DNA of 64,000 nt. Source: Quillaja saponaria (taxonomy: Eukaryota; Streptophyta; Magnoliopsida; Fabales; Quillajaceae). This document shows positions 34,177 to 45,485 of the stretch, piece by piece. The stretch lies in NCBI GenBank assembly GCA_029379385.1, contig CM055607.1:17422001-17486000 (forward strand), written 5' to 3'. Numbering within the stretch: position 1 is the first letter of the stretch; each line of letters begins with the position of its first letter. The notes beneath the pieces were generated by a model. The model was not told the origin of the DNA. It saw only the letters and a program-made list of their open reading frames with translations, and made no database searches. The translations under genes were made by a program, and so were the position numbers.

Positions 34177-35568
34177 AAAAGAAAGAGAAACTTAATCTTT
34201 TTGACTAAAATGTTTGAAAATAGTATTTCATACACATAGGAGTTATAAACATGCATGCATTAATAAATCATGTAAGTATAAGGCATTTCTTATCATGCCG
34301 TAAAATGGGAATGTTAAAGGCTATAAAAGCATTTAACAAAAGCAAACTGCTTCTAAATAAACCCAAGTTCAAGTTCACATAAAAAATTATGTCCTAAGTC
34401 AACTAAAAATCCTTAATAGGCCAACTAATCACAACCTCAATTGAATATTATATTACAATTCTTCACCATTACCTATGAACCATTTCTGTCCTAGCTCCCT
34501 CCTACCAGTTGCACTTTTACCAAAATGAATTTTATAACTAAGATTTTAAACAGTTTAAGGCAGACCATATTTGACAATTTCGTCATATTTTTTTTTTATT
34601 AATTGAACACATAGTAATAAGTTGAGGAATAAGAAGCTTCCAAAAGCTACCACTCTAAAGACCTACAACTTCCCTCCTATAATATTTGTGAGTTTAAATA
34701 CAAGGCCAAAGGAAAGGAAATGCAAGAAGTTAATGTAGAGATAGCACCAATAAATAAGATAACATAAGAATAAATTTGGATGTTTTAATGAGAGGAAAAT
34801 ATCCCATAAGGGAGAGTTCTAATTCACCAACATTTAGCATATTTTGATCAAAAGAAAGGAAAAAAGCGCAGTGCTTCCATAATAATCAAAATACTATAAA
34901 TTATCTAACTCTGATGCTCGTTACTAGATCCAATATTACTTTTCTCTTTCCTGACAGATCTGCTGCTTTGTAATATGTCCTCACAGTTTCTAAAAAAAAA
35001 ACCATTGGTGAAATAAGAGGATGCACTCCATATAATAGTATATATATATATACATAATTTTTTTTTTATCTCGATATCGAAAATTTCTTGTTCTTGTCCT
35101 TTTTAAAGCCAGGTAAGCTAATATTTTCTTCAAAAATGAATTATATCCACTCCTTTCTATCCTTCTCAAACTCAGAAAGTTGGTTGCTGAAAAAATTTAA
35201 GTTTTATATTCAATTGAAGGTTGTATTTTTCCTTCTAAATTATGTACAAGTTGTATCTAGTTACACTGTTGCAAATAAATTGTAGATCATCAAATCTTAA
35301 GTTACCTAAAAAAGATTATGTTTTGTTTATACTTGGATTAATTTCTTTCTATTAATACTTTCTCTAATAAGAAAAATTATTATTAAAGAGAGTGACATAT
35401 GGAGTATTTATTTAGTTTAAATAGAAAAACAAAATGAACTATGAGAGATAATAGGAATAACAACAAAATCACATAAAGGACAATATCTTTTTACTAAGTA
35501 CGTTAAGATTTAAGAATCAATTCAACAAAAGTAAGTTATTCATTTAGTTTAAGTAGAAACTTGCAAAG
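32263..35568 (-). mobile_element. Coding-free LTR-like element, inverted copy B, 3'-side segment
   Basis: Read on the minus strand this segment is collinear with the distal part of copy A (36918-40447). It begins on the plus strand as 'tgtcacattcc', the complement of the 'gtgtgaca' end. Further matches are the 'gaactccgctcc' block (about 32535), 'ttactctgttggccctttg' (minus strand, about 33000) and 'gagttctaaatagaaag..gtagcttagggtctt' (minus, about 33990). Copy B is interrupted at 35568 by the gypsy element and resumes at 43903. About 3.3 kb lie here. No coding frame is seen. Confidence 0.7.
34143..34192. repeat. A-rich (aaaaag)n microsatellite
   Basis: An imperfect A/G purine run inside copy B. 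It has no counterpart seen in copy A. Confidence 0.7.
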
Positions 35569-35810
35569 TATTAGTGTCTAACTCTAAGAAACTAAGAGAG
35601 AAATTGGATATTATTCATTCAGTGAATCAGATTTGTTTACACTTCTGAATATAAAGAGAAAGACTTAGAACAGTCAATGTCATATTCTCCAATGGCATTA
35701 CAACTAGTCTAACTAACTCTGTTATATGTAAACAACACTATGTTCTCTTCTTAACTAATTACAGCCTAATTTCCTTCAAAACGACAGTGTTTCCCTTTGT
35801 GTCTGTAACA
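35569..35810 (-). repeat. 3' LTR of the gypsy element
   Basis: 242 bp, matching 43667-43902. It ends 'tgtctgtaaca' and is followed on the plus strand by 'atccaccccc', the complement of the polypurine tract. Confidence 0.9.
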
Positions 35811-36917
35811 ATCCACCCCCATTTGAAGCACACCCTTGATAACTTTTCCTCTCCCATTTAAGCTTCTGTCTACTATTTCTACTATAGTGCTACGTGATAA
35901 GTAAGGAATGTGCATAGGAGGTTTTAAGCCATATAAGACTTGATAAGGAGTGGTCTGTATGACACTGTAAAAATTGGTATTATACCAATATTCTGCCAAG
36001 GGAAGCCACCTGGCCTATTTCTTGGGTTGTTCACATGTCATACACCGTAGATATGTTTCTAAGCATCTATTTAACACTTCAATTTGACCGTCCGTTTGTG
36101 GATGGTAAGCTGTAGATAGTCTTTGCTTGATTCCCTACTTTTTCATTAGTTCCTCCTAGAATTTATTAAGGAAAATCTTATCCCTGTCAGAGACAATTGA
36201 CTATAGGGTCCATGTATTATGAAAATAGTATTCATGAACACTTGAGCCACTTCAATAGCTGAGAAAGGGTGTGCTAAGGGAATGAAATGAGCATACTTGC
36301 TCAATTTATCCACCACCACCAGGATTACATTCATGCCCACAGATTTTGGAAGCCACTCCATAAAGTCCATGGCTATATCAATCCAAACCCTGTCTGGAAT
36401 AGGCAAGGGATGTAATAAACCAACACTAGCTATTGTCTCATACTTGGCCTTTTGACATATTCCACACTGCTTACACAAATTCCTTCATGTCAGGCTTTAA
36501 TCCTTTCCAGTATATGCTGACTACTATCCTTTTGCAAGTTGGTACTACCCCTGAATGGCCTCCTACTGGGCTACCATGGTAACATTCTATTATTTCCTGC
36601 TTCAAAGTTGGATTATTCCCTACTACCAGCTTCCTTTTTCTTTTCAATACTCCTTGCTCCCAAGTATAATGCCTATGGCTATCAACTAACTTACCCAGTT
36701 CTTTAATAATTTTCTACAACCTTTCATCTTGTTCCCATGATTGCTTTATTTTCTACAGCAACTCAGATCCTATAGTTGTAGTGTATATCGTACACAATTG
36801 TGGTTCATCCCTCCTAGATAGAGCACCAGCTACTACGTTTGTACTTCCCTTTTGTAGCAAATCTCATGGTCAAAACCCATCATTTTGGCTAAAAATTCCT
36901 GCTGTGCTAGAGTAGTT
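35811..36917 (-). pseudogene. Gypsy integrase fragment
   Basis: Minus-strand frames carry the HHCC-zinc tail and core of integrase: 'MCKQCGICQKAKYE', 'LLHPLPIPDRVWIDIAMDF', 'VVVDKLSKYAHFIPLAHPF'. After a frameshift follows 'LAEYWYNTNFYSVIQTTPYQ'. Upstream at 36860-36917 the RNase H/connection residues 'QQEFLAKMMGFDHEI' resume directly after the nested insert. The region after 'SLNGRGKVIKGVLQMG' is missing up to the polypurine tract, so the C-terminal integrase domain is deleted. Frameshifts make it non-functional. Confidence 0.85.
36913..36917. repeat. Left 5-bp target duplication of element A (TAGTT)
   Basis: TAGTT before the element and TAGgTT (40448-40453) after it. Joining the gypsy sequence across this site restores the expected RNase H codons Q-R-L-T-T-L-A-Q-Q. 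Confidence 0.75.
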
Positions 36918-39900
36918 TGTTATAACCCGATAGTTTAGCATTCATTTTAGAATGTTTCTACGTAATTCATTGCAATTAGTTGGATAAAATTTTACACAAA
37001 GTAGAATTAAAATAAATAAAGACTTATATATATATATATATATATACGTGAAATTAGGAAATTAATTTTCACCATACCATTGGTTGATTTAAAACTTGAA
37101 ATTTACATGTGTAATTATATTGGTGTGATGTGTAATAAAAGAATAAATTAGAATATATATATATTTATATATATAAAGGTATAAGACAAGACTAAATATT
37201 CACCATACAATTACACTTTTGATTTTTGACTTGGTATATTTTATTCTTTTTTCTTTTCTTTGCTTTATTTGTCCTTGTTGGCTAATGTTGCTCCTCATTT
37301 TTGCCTCCACCGACTTTGATATCTCTGCCCCTATTTTTTTCATTATTTTGAAAGCTCTTCATCGCCATTGATGTTTTAGATAAATTTTGCTTCCATCTTG
37401 TTCCAGTCGAGAAGGTTTATTTTTTAAAACATCTCTTTCCTTCCTTCCTTGTCCTTGTCTTACCTTGTCCTTATCTTTCTTAGTTGATTAGAGAGATTAA
37501 GGAAATAACTTTTGGCAACTGGCATCTTGTTTTGTTTTAAGGAAAAGCAGCCTGCTTTTATGTCTCCTTATAACAGTCGTAGTTGAAGACTTGGTCCTCC
37601 ACCTGCCAGCTCTACTTGTCCTATGGGTGTTATGGGTTCTTGGGGCCAAAAGTGGCTATGATCGGTTATAACAAGGATGCTGGTTGTGCCCTGTTTCTAA
37701 CCTTGTTATAGTTGTTAAGGTTTCTTGGAGATGTAGCTTTGCTGTCTTATTTAGTTGGCAGTTCCTTTCAAGCAAGGTAATGGCTAGAGCGTGGGATTGA
37801 AGATGGCAGCTTGGTTGCACTATTTTGGTGTGCAACAATTGTTATGGATGGAGGCGAAGTAGCCATGTGGTGCTGAAGGTGCAGCAGCTGCTGCTCTGCA
37901 CTTTGCCTTGAGGAGGCTGAAGCAAGGCTGGGGTGATTCAGCTGTGAGCTTGATGGAAGGGACATACATGGTTTCAGCTTGGAGGAGACAGCCACTTCCT
38001 TACTTTGGGGTAATTCCATGGTTCATAATTTTGGTTATTAGAGTAATTAAATGAATTAAGATTAGGGTTTGGAAGTCGAAATGATAGTAGGAGCAAGGAT
38101 ATTGTAAATTGGTTATGTGATTAGTAAAAAGTAAACTTTGGAATGGGTAGGAACTTAGGCACCTAAAATTCTTGTAAAAATGTCTAAATGAAACTAGTTA
38201 TAGTATAATGAATGAAGGAAGATTAAAGACAGGAATTAAGAGTTAGAATTTGAATAAAAAGTACTTAAATGAGAACAAATAAGGGTTGATTAACAGTAGT
38301 AAATTGAGGATTTGATGATAGTGGATAGTAAGTATGGGCAAAGGATGTTTAATTGTGAAGTGGAGTGTTAAAAATGAGAGTTGAATGGGTTTTGAAGGGA
38401 TGCAGGGCAGATTTCATGAGTGAGAGAAGTCTTGTGTTTTGGATACTTTAGGGGTAGAATTAAACTATGAGTTCTAAATAGAAAACTGTAGCTTAGGGTC
38501 TTGGAATGATACTTACAAAATTTCATAGCTTGGTTCCAAGTATGTTGTTAGTTAGAGATGTTAGACTGCAACTAGGTCATGCAGGATTTTTAGTGCCCTG
38601 TTTTTAGTTCATGTAAGGAATTGAATGGGTTCAAGACTAATTTTAGGAAAAGTTTCTAAATAAGAAAGATAGATATACTTGTTTATTAATAAATTCAATA
38701 AACAGAATTGGATTTTGTTTTTCCTAGAGAAAGTTTTGTTCAATTAACTAAGATAAGGTCAGAGCTGTCAAAATCTTGCTTTTTGCAGAATTTGATGCAA
38801 CTTCAAAGAATAAACTGTATTGATATATAAATCTAAAAATTATATACCAGTATAAAGCTACATGCATCTAGTATTTAATAAATTGTAGTGAAACTAGATT
38901 TGAAATTTCCTAGAGGAAGATATGACTGTTATAGTGAACATTAGTCCAAACCTCAAGTTTGGACAGTTTCAACATCTCTAATTTACTAAGTGTTTTCTAA
39001 TCTTTTCTAATGATTTCTTCTACCCTATGCATTGTCAAGACATTTAAAATGTCTCTTCATTATTAACCTTACCACATAAAATACAATTCATACTACTTAA
39101 CATGTAATAGCTTAATAGATAACTTTCATAAGAGACCTATATAAGTTGATATATATAAGCTTAGTAATTAAAAGATTATAACAATAATGTTTATGAACTA
39201 AGTATTATTTGGAATTATGAATTTAAGCTCCATACCCTTTTATGGGCCTGATGACATATGTGAGCACATGACAAAGTGACGAACAAGATTTGTAAACTGG
39301 TGAGTGGTCAATAGCAGCCTTTAAATGCTAGATTATTATATTTGATTATATGTGCCCTTAAATATACGTGATATATAGAAAATAAGCAAGTATAGTATTT
39401 CAGTGATGTATTTGAATTATGTTTGTTTAATATTGGTTATGGTTGATAAGGGCCAACAAAATGAGGTTTTTATGAAAAATGATTTTATCTCTGAAATTAA
39501 AAATTCAAGTGCACCTAGGATATTTTGGTTTAAAATCCCGAGAGATTTTGATTCTAATAAATATTTTTTTCTAAAAGTTTGAGTGCTCAGCCCTGGTAGG
39601 TTGGATCATGTACGGAGATTAATCTGTTGTGCGGGCTTATTATATGGGGACTGGGTTACTCGTTGGCCCTTTGTTTGCTTTGTATGCTCAATTTTCTTTG
39701 TTTAGAACTATTAGCTTTAAATGTTTGCATTGATTTATATATATATATATATATATATATTATTTTTTTTTTCTATAAAATATGTGAATCATAGCTTGAT
39801 GAAAAATTTCACATGAGTGCTGGTATTTTTTAATTACAACATGAATAATGATACTTAAGATTAAAGGATAATATATATGCTCTGAATGATGCTAGTACCC

Positions 39901-40447
39901 TGGTATGATTTTTCACTCATTGAGTCCGTAGGACTCACCCTTCTTTCTTGAAATTTTTTTTTAGTAACAGGAACTCAAGCATGAATATTACCTATAATTG
40001 GCTTTGTTGAGTGCGTAAAGGCAAGGAAATTATTTGGAATCTCAATCTTGAAGTAAAGCAAGTCACATTATGGCCGTAGGTGTATAGTCTTATGTTATGT
40101 TATAGTCTAGTTATTTTGTTACTATACTGGGAAATGAAGCGGAGCTCCTTGCTTATATTGTCTATGTATAATTTTGTAGTTATTGTGCTTGCTTGTATAT
40201 GAACAGGAATATGTATTGTGTATATTTGGGCATGCTCCACATTGTGTGGAACCATTGTCAAAAATTTTAGTAAATATTATATATTATGTAACAAGTCTAT
40301 GTTTTAACTTTAAATAAGTAAAGATTTTCTTGATATTAAATATTATTATTTCGAAACTCATGTGTATTTAGTAATAGTAAAGTCAGGGTTACGGCGGGCT
40401 GGTTATCCAATTCTCCAGCCAGTCATGCCTTCGTGAGGGGTGTGACA
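36918..40447 (+). mobile_element. Coding-free LTR-like element, copy A (3530 bp), solo LTR or LARD-like
   Basis: Starts 'tgttataacccg' and ends 'ggggtgtgaca', giving TG..CA termini with a short inverted repeat. It is flanked by TAGTT / TAGgTT and inserted in the gypsy RNase H region, so both borders are precise. No gag-pol frame exists inside; the longest frames (37656-38019, minus) show no domain. Two other copies are in the window: 1-438 (same orientation, 3' end) and 32263-35568 plus 43903-44651 (inverted). A 3.5-kb TG..CA unit with a 5-bp duplication fits a solo LTR of a large Ty3/gypsy element or a large non-autonomous derivative. I saw no internal pair of terminal repeats that would make it a complete LTR-to-LTR element. 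The strand given is arbitrary. Confidence 0.75.
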
Positions 40448-40960
40448 TAGGTTAACCTTTGATCAGGCAAAAATCTTAAACTTTGGTGGTCAGTTCTGAT
40501 TTGGAAATGTCTTCCAATCAAGTAAGAACTCCACTTCCTCACAACAAACACAATTGCCAACATCTTCTTCTCATAGGTAGACATACTTTGATGTTTTTGA
40601 GACAGTGCCTTACTAATAAATGCTATGGGTCTTTTGGTTTTCATTAGTACAACTACCAATCCTTATGCCACAAGCATCAGTCTCAGTTATGAAAATCACA
40701 TTAAAGTTTGGCATTGCCAATACTGGTGCTTTTGTCATGGCTCTTTTTAACCTTTTAAAGGCTACTTCAGCTTCTTGGGACCATGTGAATGCTTCTTTCT
40801 TTAACAACTCAATTAGAGGCTTGTTGATACTACCATATCCTTTCACAAACTTCCTGTAGTAGCCAGTCAAACCTAAAAAACCCCTTAGTGCTTTTACTGT
40901 TTTTGGTACTGGCCATTCAAGCATACCTTCAATTTTTTTAGGATCAGCTGCCACCCCTAT
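40448..40960 (-). pseudogene. Gypsy RNase H fragment and RT C terminus
   Basis: Contains 'MLEWPVPKTVKALRGFLGLT', 'YYRKFVKGYGSI' and then 'RPIAFISKALSQKHQSMSTY', 'KKMLAIVFVVRKWSSYL', 'FQIRTDHQSLRFL'. A frameshift near 40620-40655 separates the two frames. The frame is cut by element A after 'DQRLT'. Confidence 0.85.
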
Positions 40961-41460
40961 TTTTAGTTATGATATGGCCTAGATATTCAACCTCCTTAGC
41001 CCCAAAAGAGCATTTGGTCTCCTTTACAAATAGGGTATGTTTCCTTAACACTTCAAATATCACAATCAAGTGTTTGATATGTTGGTCCCAATTCTGACTG
41101 TAAATCAGTATGTCATCTATGAAGACCAACACAAATTTCCTCAAAAACAGCCTAAACACCACAGTCATCAAGCTTTGAAATGTTGATAGAGCATTGGTTA
41201 ACCCAAAAAGCATTACCAAGTATTCATAGTGGCCATAATGTGTCCTAAAGGCTATTTTTGGAATGTCCTATTCTGCCATCCTGATTTGATGATACCCAGC
41301 CCTTAAGTCTAATTTGGAGAATACTTTTGCCCATGGAGCTCATCCAGTAGCTCCTCAATTACTGGAATAGGGAACTTATTTTTTTATAGTGAGTTGATTG
41401 AGTTGTCTATAATCAACACACATCCTCCACAACCCATCTTTTTTCTTTACCATAACTATA
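40944..41460 (-). pseudogene. Gypsy reverse transcriptase fragment
   Basis: Carries 'MLFGLTNALSTFQSLM' and the catalytic block 'FVLVFIDDILIYSQ', so the F-x-D-D motif is intact, then 'EVEYLGHII'. Sequence 5' of this (minus strand, up to about 41460) shows further degenerate RT with stops. Confidence 0.85.
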
Positions 41461-41699
41461 GGTGAAGAAAAAGGACTATTGCTAGTTCTAATAATTCTAG
41501 ACTCCATCATTTCTGTACCATCTTTTCAATAGTGTCCTTCTAAATTATAGGGTACCTATAAGGTCTTAGTTTCACCACTTGACCTTCATCTTTTAGAGGT
41601 ATCCTATGATCATAGGATCTATGAAGGGACAAACTCTTAGGTTCCTGGAAAATATCTCTAAATTGCTGCAAGTACTTTAGCTATATTAGTAGGTATATT

Positions 41700-42300
41700 A
41701 GTTACCTAGCTCTACATTCCACTCTATCTTGCTTCCCCTGTTGGTTATTCTTCTCAATTACTTGCACTATCATCAAAGAGCTCCCACAGTGGCTACTTTT
41801 CCTCAAACTCCTTCGGTTGGATCGCTCCCACTTCTCTATACCCACTACCTTGTAATATTATTGAAGCTTGACCCTTCCAAAATAGCATAGTCATCCTATC
41901 AAAGTCCCATAGAATATGACCCAATATTGACAGCCACTGTATTCCTAGCACCATATGGTACCCCCCCCAAGGGCATGACTAAGAAATCAGCCTAAAATGC
42001 CCTTTTCTACATTTTTCATTTCAACTAATTGCATTGATATTGAATTTTCACCTTTTCTCCATTTGCTACTATAACTTAGCATCCTTTAGATATTTGTAAT
42101 CTGCACCCAACCTTTTTGCATACTTCACATCAAGGACGTTATGAGTACTTCCACTATCAACCAATATCAATAAGGGTTGATTATTCATTATGCCCTCTAT
42201 CTTCATGGTTTGGTACTCATCCAATCCCCATAATGCATGTAATGATATCCTCGGTGTCTCTTGTGGATCTTCCTCACAAATTTCAGTAATTCTTATACTA
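41700..42300 (-). pseudogene. Gypsy aspartic protease remnant
   Basis: On the minus strand near 42260-42110 the frame reads 'ISLHALWGLDEYQTMKIEG' and 'LLILVDSGSTHNVLD', with the D-S-G catalytic triad of retroviral-type proteases intact. The connection to the RT is full of stops. Confidence 0.75.
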
Positions 42301-42329
42301 TTATAGACCTCTACATCATACTCTATCTC

Positions 42330-43638
42330 TTATTCCTCCTCTATTTCCAACACAATCTGGTATAACTGAGACCTCCTACACCTGTGGCCTGGGACATACT
42401 TCTCCTTACACCAATAACACCAACCCTTCAATATTTTTTCTTCCATCTCTTTTTGACTCATGTTCTTGGTGGGTTTGTATAGGTTGTTAGGTTTGGTATT
42501 CATTGATTTAGGTATGGATTTGGTATTTGATGAGTTAGACAGAAATTTAGGTGTAGGTGGCATTAGAGCTGGTAGGGTTCTTGGAGTGAAATTTGGTTAG
42601 TAGTTGTTGGGTTTATGTTGGGTTCTTTTGGTTAATTCCAAGAAGGTAGATTCCTACATTCATGCCAAATACATGGCTTCAGTGATACTTTTGGGAATCA
42701 AACACCTTACTGCTGTTTCAATATCCATTCTCAATCCACTCAAGAAACAACTCATTTCAATTTCTTCTGGTATATTAGTTTGACTAAGGATTTTCTCAAA
42801 AGCTTCTTGATATTCCTTTACACCACCCCACTGCTTTAACTTCACTAAATCTGCCACAGGATCTTCATAAGAAGCATTAGCAAACTTGTTCCCTATATTG
42901 GTAATGCATCAATCCCATGAAATTACCACTCATGCAAGACTATTCATAAAGTTCTGGTGCTAGTGTAAGGCTCTCCCATCTAAGTGAGCACTAGTTGTCC
43001 TTCACTTTATGCACTTCCAACACGCTTTCCACCTCAAAGAATTGCTCCACCCTATAGTACCAATCTTTGAAGTTATCTCCTTCAAATCTTGGACAATCCA
43101 TTCTTGCATACCTCACCGAATGATAAACATTTCCAAAGTGTACAGCATCAGGCATAACTGCTTTTGCTCTAAACAACCCTTGAGCCCCCATTTCCATAGC
43201 CTCTTAACCCTTTCCTCTTGGAATTCTTCCCATCTGCCTTTCTAGTATGGGATTTTTTTCCTTGTAACCCATCAAGATTCCCAAAGATTGGGATTTCTGT
43301 AATGCTTGGAGCAATATTTACGTTTCTTGGAATTTCTGGAGCCTGATGGACTGCCAACCCCTTATCCTCATAGTTGCAACTCAGGTACCAAATTCATTCC
43401 TAGCACCACACCTTCATTGCCTTGCCTCATTTGACTTCCCTGAGCTTGAAGATTTTGGTTCATGACCACCTCTCATTCTCCTGAGTTCTTCTATGATATG
43501 AGCAAATCATTCATCACTCATTCGATCATCTTCTTTCACTTGTCTATTGTGGTCATTCAAGGTTTATTGCTTTTCTTGGAAGTTCTCGATCCTTCCTTCC
43601 AGCCGGTGAATTTCTTGCATCTGCTTTGACTCTACCAT
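42330..43638 (-). pseudogene. Gypsy gag remnant with zinc knuckle
   Basis: The likely start at 43638 ('MVESKQMQEIHRLEGRIEN') hits a stop after about 25 codons. Downstream frames give 'PRFEGDNFKDWYYRVEQFF', 'VKLKQWGGVKEYQEAFEKI', 'EMSCFLSGLRMDIETAV' and the zinc knuckle 'CYWCKEKYVPGHRC'. Several frameshifts and stops. Confidence 0.85.
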
Positions 43639-43666
43639 GGCTCGAAACAGAGCTTTAATAACAAAG

Positions 43667-43902
43667 TGTTAGTGTCTTAAGAAACTAAGAAAGAAATTGG
43701 GCATTATTCATTCAGTGAATCATATTTATTTACACTTCTAAATATAAAGAGGAAGACTTGCAACAGTCACCATTATGTTCTCCAACGGCATTACAATAGC
43801 CTAACTAACTCTGTTATATGTAAACAACACTGTGTTCTCTTCTCAACTAATTACAGCCTAATTTCCTTCAAAACGACAGTGTTTCCTTTTGCGCCTGTAA
43901 CA
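43667..43902 (-). repeat. 5' LTR of the gypsy element
   Basis: 236 bp, 'tgttagtgtc...gcctgtaaca', homologous to 35569-35810. Confidence 0.9.
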
Positions 43903-44651
43903 CAAACATTGAATGAGTAACTGTAATATCCAATTCTCCATGACAATTAGCACAGAAAACGAACGTACACTCGTACATAGAGCAAAAGAATCTTACCTAA
44001 GAAAATTGCCTTCCACTCGGAAGATCTTCATAGAAACTTTGTATATGTTGATTTGTATATATAGATTTTGTGAAAATCCAAGAAAATATCATTTCACTTA
44101 AAATTGACTTCAGATGAAGAAAAAGTCTACTTCATTTTGGAAGAGGGTTGTACGGTGAAATCCAAGCCTTCACAAATCGAATCAAAGCAAGGAAAACAAA
44201 GGAAATGACTAAGGCAACTCCAGTTATTGCAGAGGATGAAGTTGCCGAGCACACTTAAGCAACTCTAAGACACACACTAGGGGTTTACTCATGGAAAAAA
44301 GGGAAGGGATGACCATGGAACTCACTCGGCAGAACAGGGGAGGAAAAGCTAGAAGGATCGGGAAGCAGAGAGGATGGGAAAGAAAAAAAAATAGAGGTGC
44401 TGAAAAAGTAGGAGACATTCAGCCAAGTGAAAGGAAGGAAAAAAAAAAACAAAGAAAATAAAAGGTAAAACAATTAAACAAAATCAAGGTCATCATGAAA
44501 ATATGTGGTATACAATTTTCTTGTATATATATATATGTGTGTGTTTAATTATAGTTCTTATTTATTTAATTTGTTTATGTATTTAGTTATTTTTATGACT
44601 AAAAATAACACATTGTAACTAAAATTCAACTTTACGATATTGGTTATAACA
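43903..44651 (-). mobile_element. Coding-free LTR-like element, inverted copy B, 5'-side segment
   Basis: Continuation of copy B after the gypsy insertion. Its plus-strand end 'ggttataaca' is the complement of the 'tgttataacc' start of copy A. Minus-strand matches to copy A include an alternating TA run after ~120 bp and the 'ttggctgaatgt.ctcct' block. Together with 32263-35568 copy B is about 4.06 kb, longer than copy A. No target duplication was recognised at the outer ends. Confidence 0.65.
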
Positions 44652-45485
44652 GTAATAAATTCAATGGTTAACAAGTTGATTAAATTTATGATTTATATAT
44701 TTGTTCTTGTTATATATATGTACATTTATATATATACTCTATAATTATTTACTCTAGTTCATAGTATTTATCAATTTAATTCATTTTATACTCGTGTTAA
44801 TTACCACCCCTCCTAAATATACACATCGATATTTACTTATATTTATAATTAAAATTTTACGCTATCTCAAACTTCATGTTATTTTATCAAATGTTTCCTC
44901 CTGTTACAATACTAGGTTATGATGCACGTTGTATTAAAAAAAATTGAAGAGTATATATATATAATACTCATACACTTACAAAATTTATACAATCTTCTTT
45001 TATTTTATTTTTTTTCAATAAAATAAAATTAAGCATGCCCGTATGAACTTGCTATGAAGCTAGAATTATATATATATCACACACCAAATTTTATATTGAC
45101 TTCACATCTTTTACTACTTTACTAATTGGGAGTGTAAGATTGAGTTAATCCCCACCTTATCGATTTCACTAAAAGTTGAACAACTGTATTTATTTTGGAG
45201 TAACTTTTTTCAATATATTTTTGAATTGAACTGATATTTTATAAGCATACATTTTATTTTTAGAAATGAAAATAAAGTGAATGTAGCATCATCATATATA
45301 TAATACAAGGAAGGTTGAAATAATTTTAGTCTCTATTTTGTCAAATAAGAAATTGTCAATTCATCGGTCGAAAAAGAAAACAATTTAAGAACTTACGTAG
45401 GTACGTACTTTCAACCCAATTAATGCCCTAGAATAGGAATTATTACATGCACATACTTATACTATCTATATAGGAGTCATTCTTC
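44652..45485. other. AT-rich intergenic sequence
   Basis: Lies between the nested repeats and the 3' end of the dead acyltransferase copy. Many (ta)n tracts; nothing else recognised. Confidence 0.55.

Larger units (their letters stand above)
35569..43902 (-). mobile_element. Ty3/gypsy retrotransposon (minus), split by LTR-like element A
   Basis: LTRs at 35569-35810 and 43667-43902 are clearly homologous, 242 and 236 bp. They have TG..CA ends, with TG mutated to TA at 35569. The flanks 'caaag' (35564-35568) and 'caaac' (43903-43907) look like a slightly mutated 5-bp target duplication. A polypurine tract 'aaatgggggtgga' (minus) abuts the left LTR, and a degenerate tRNA-Met-type primer site follows the right LTR. 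Domain order gag, protease, RT, RNase H, integrase is that of Ty3/gypsy. Short LTRs and the gag zinc-knuckle style suggest a chromovirus, but no chromodomain survives because the integrase C terminus is deleted. Excluding the nested insert the element is about 4.8 kb and defective. Confidence 0.9.

Noticed and set aside
37656..38019. Minus-strand frames with Ser/Gln-rich sequence inside element A
   Set aside because: Lie within a coding-free transposable element, have no domain and were not recognised in copy B.
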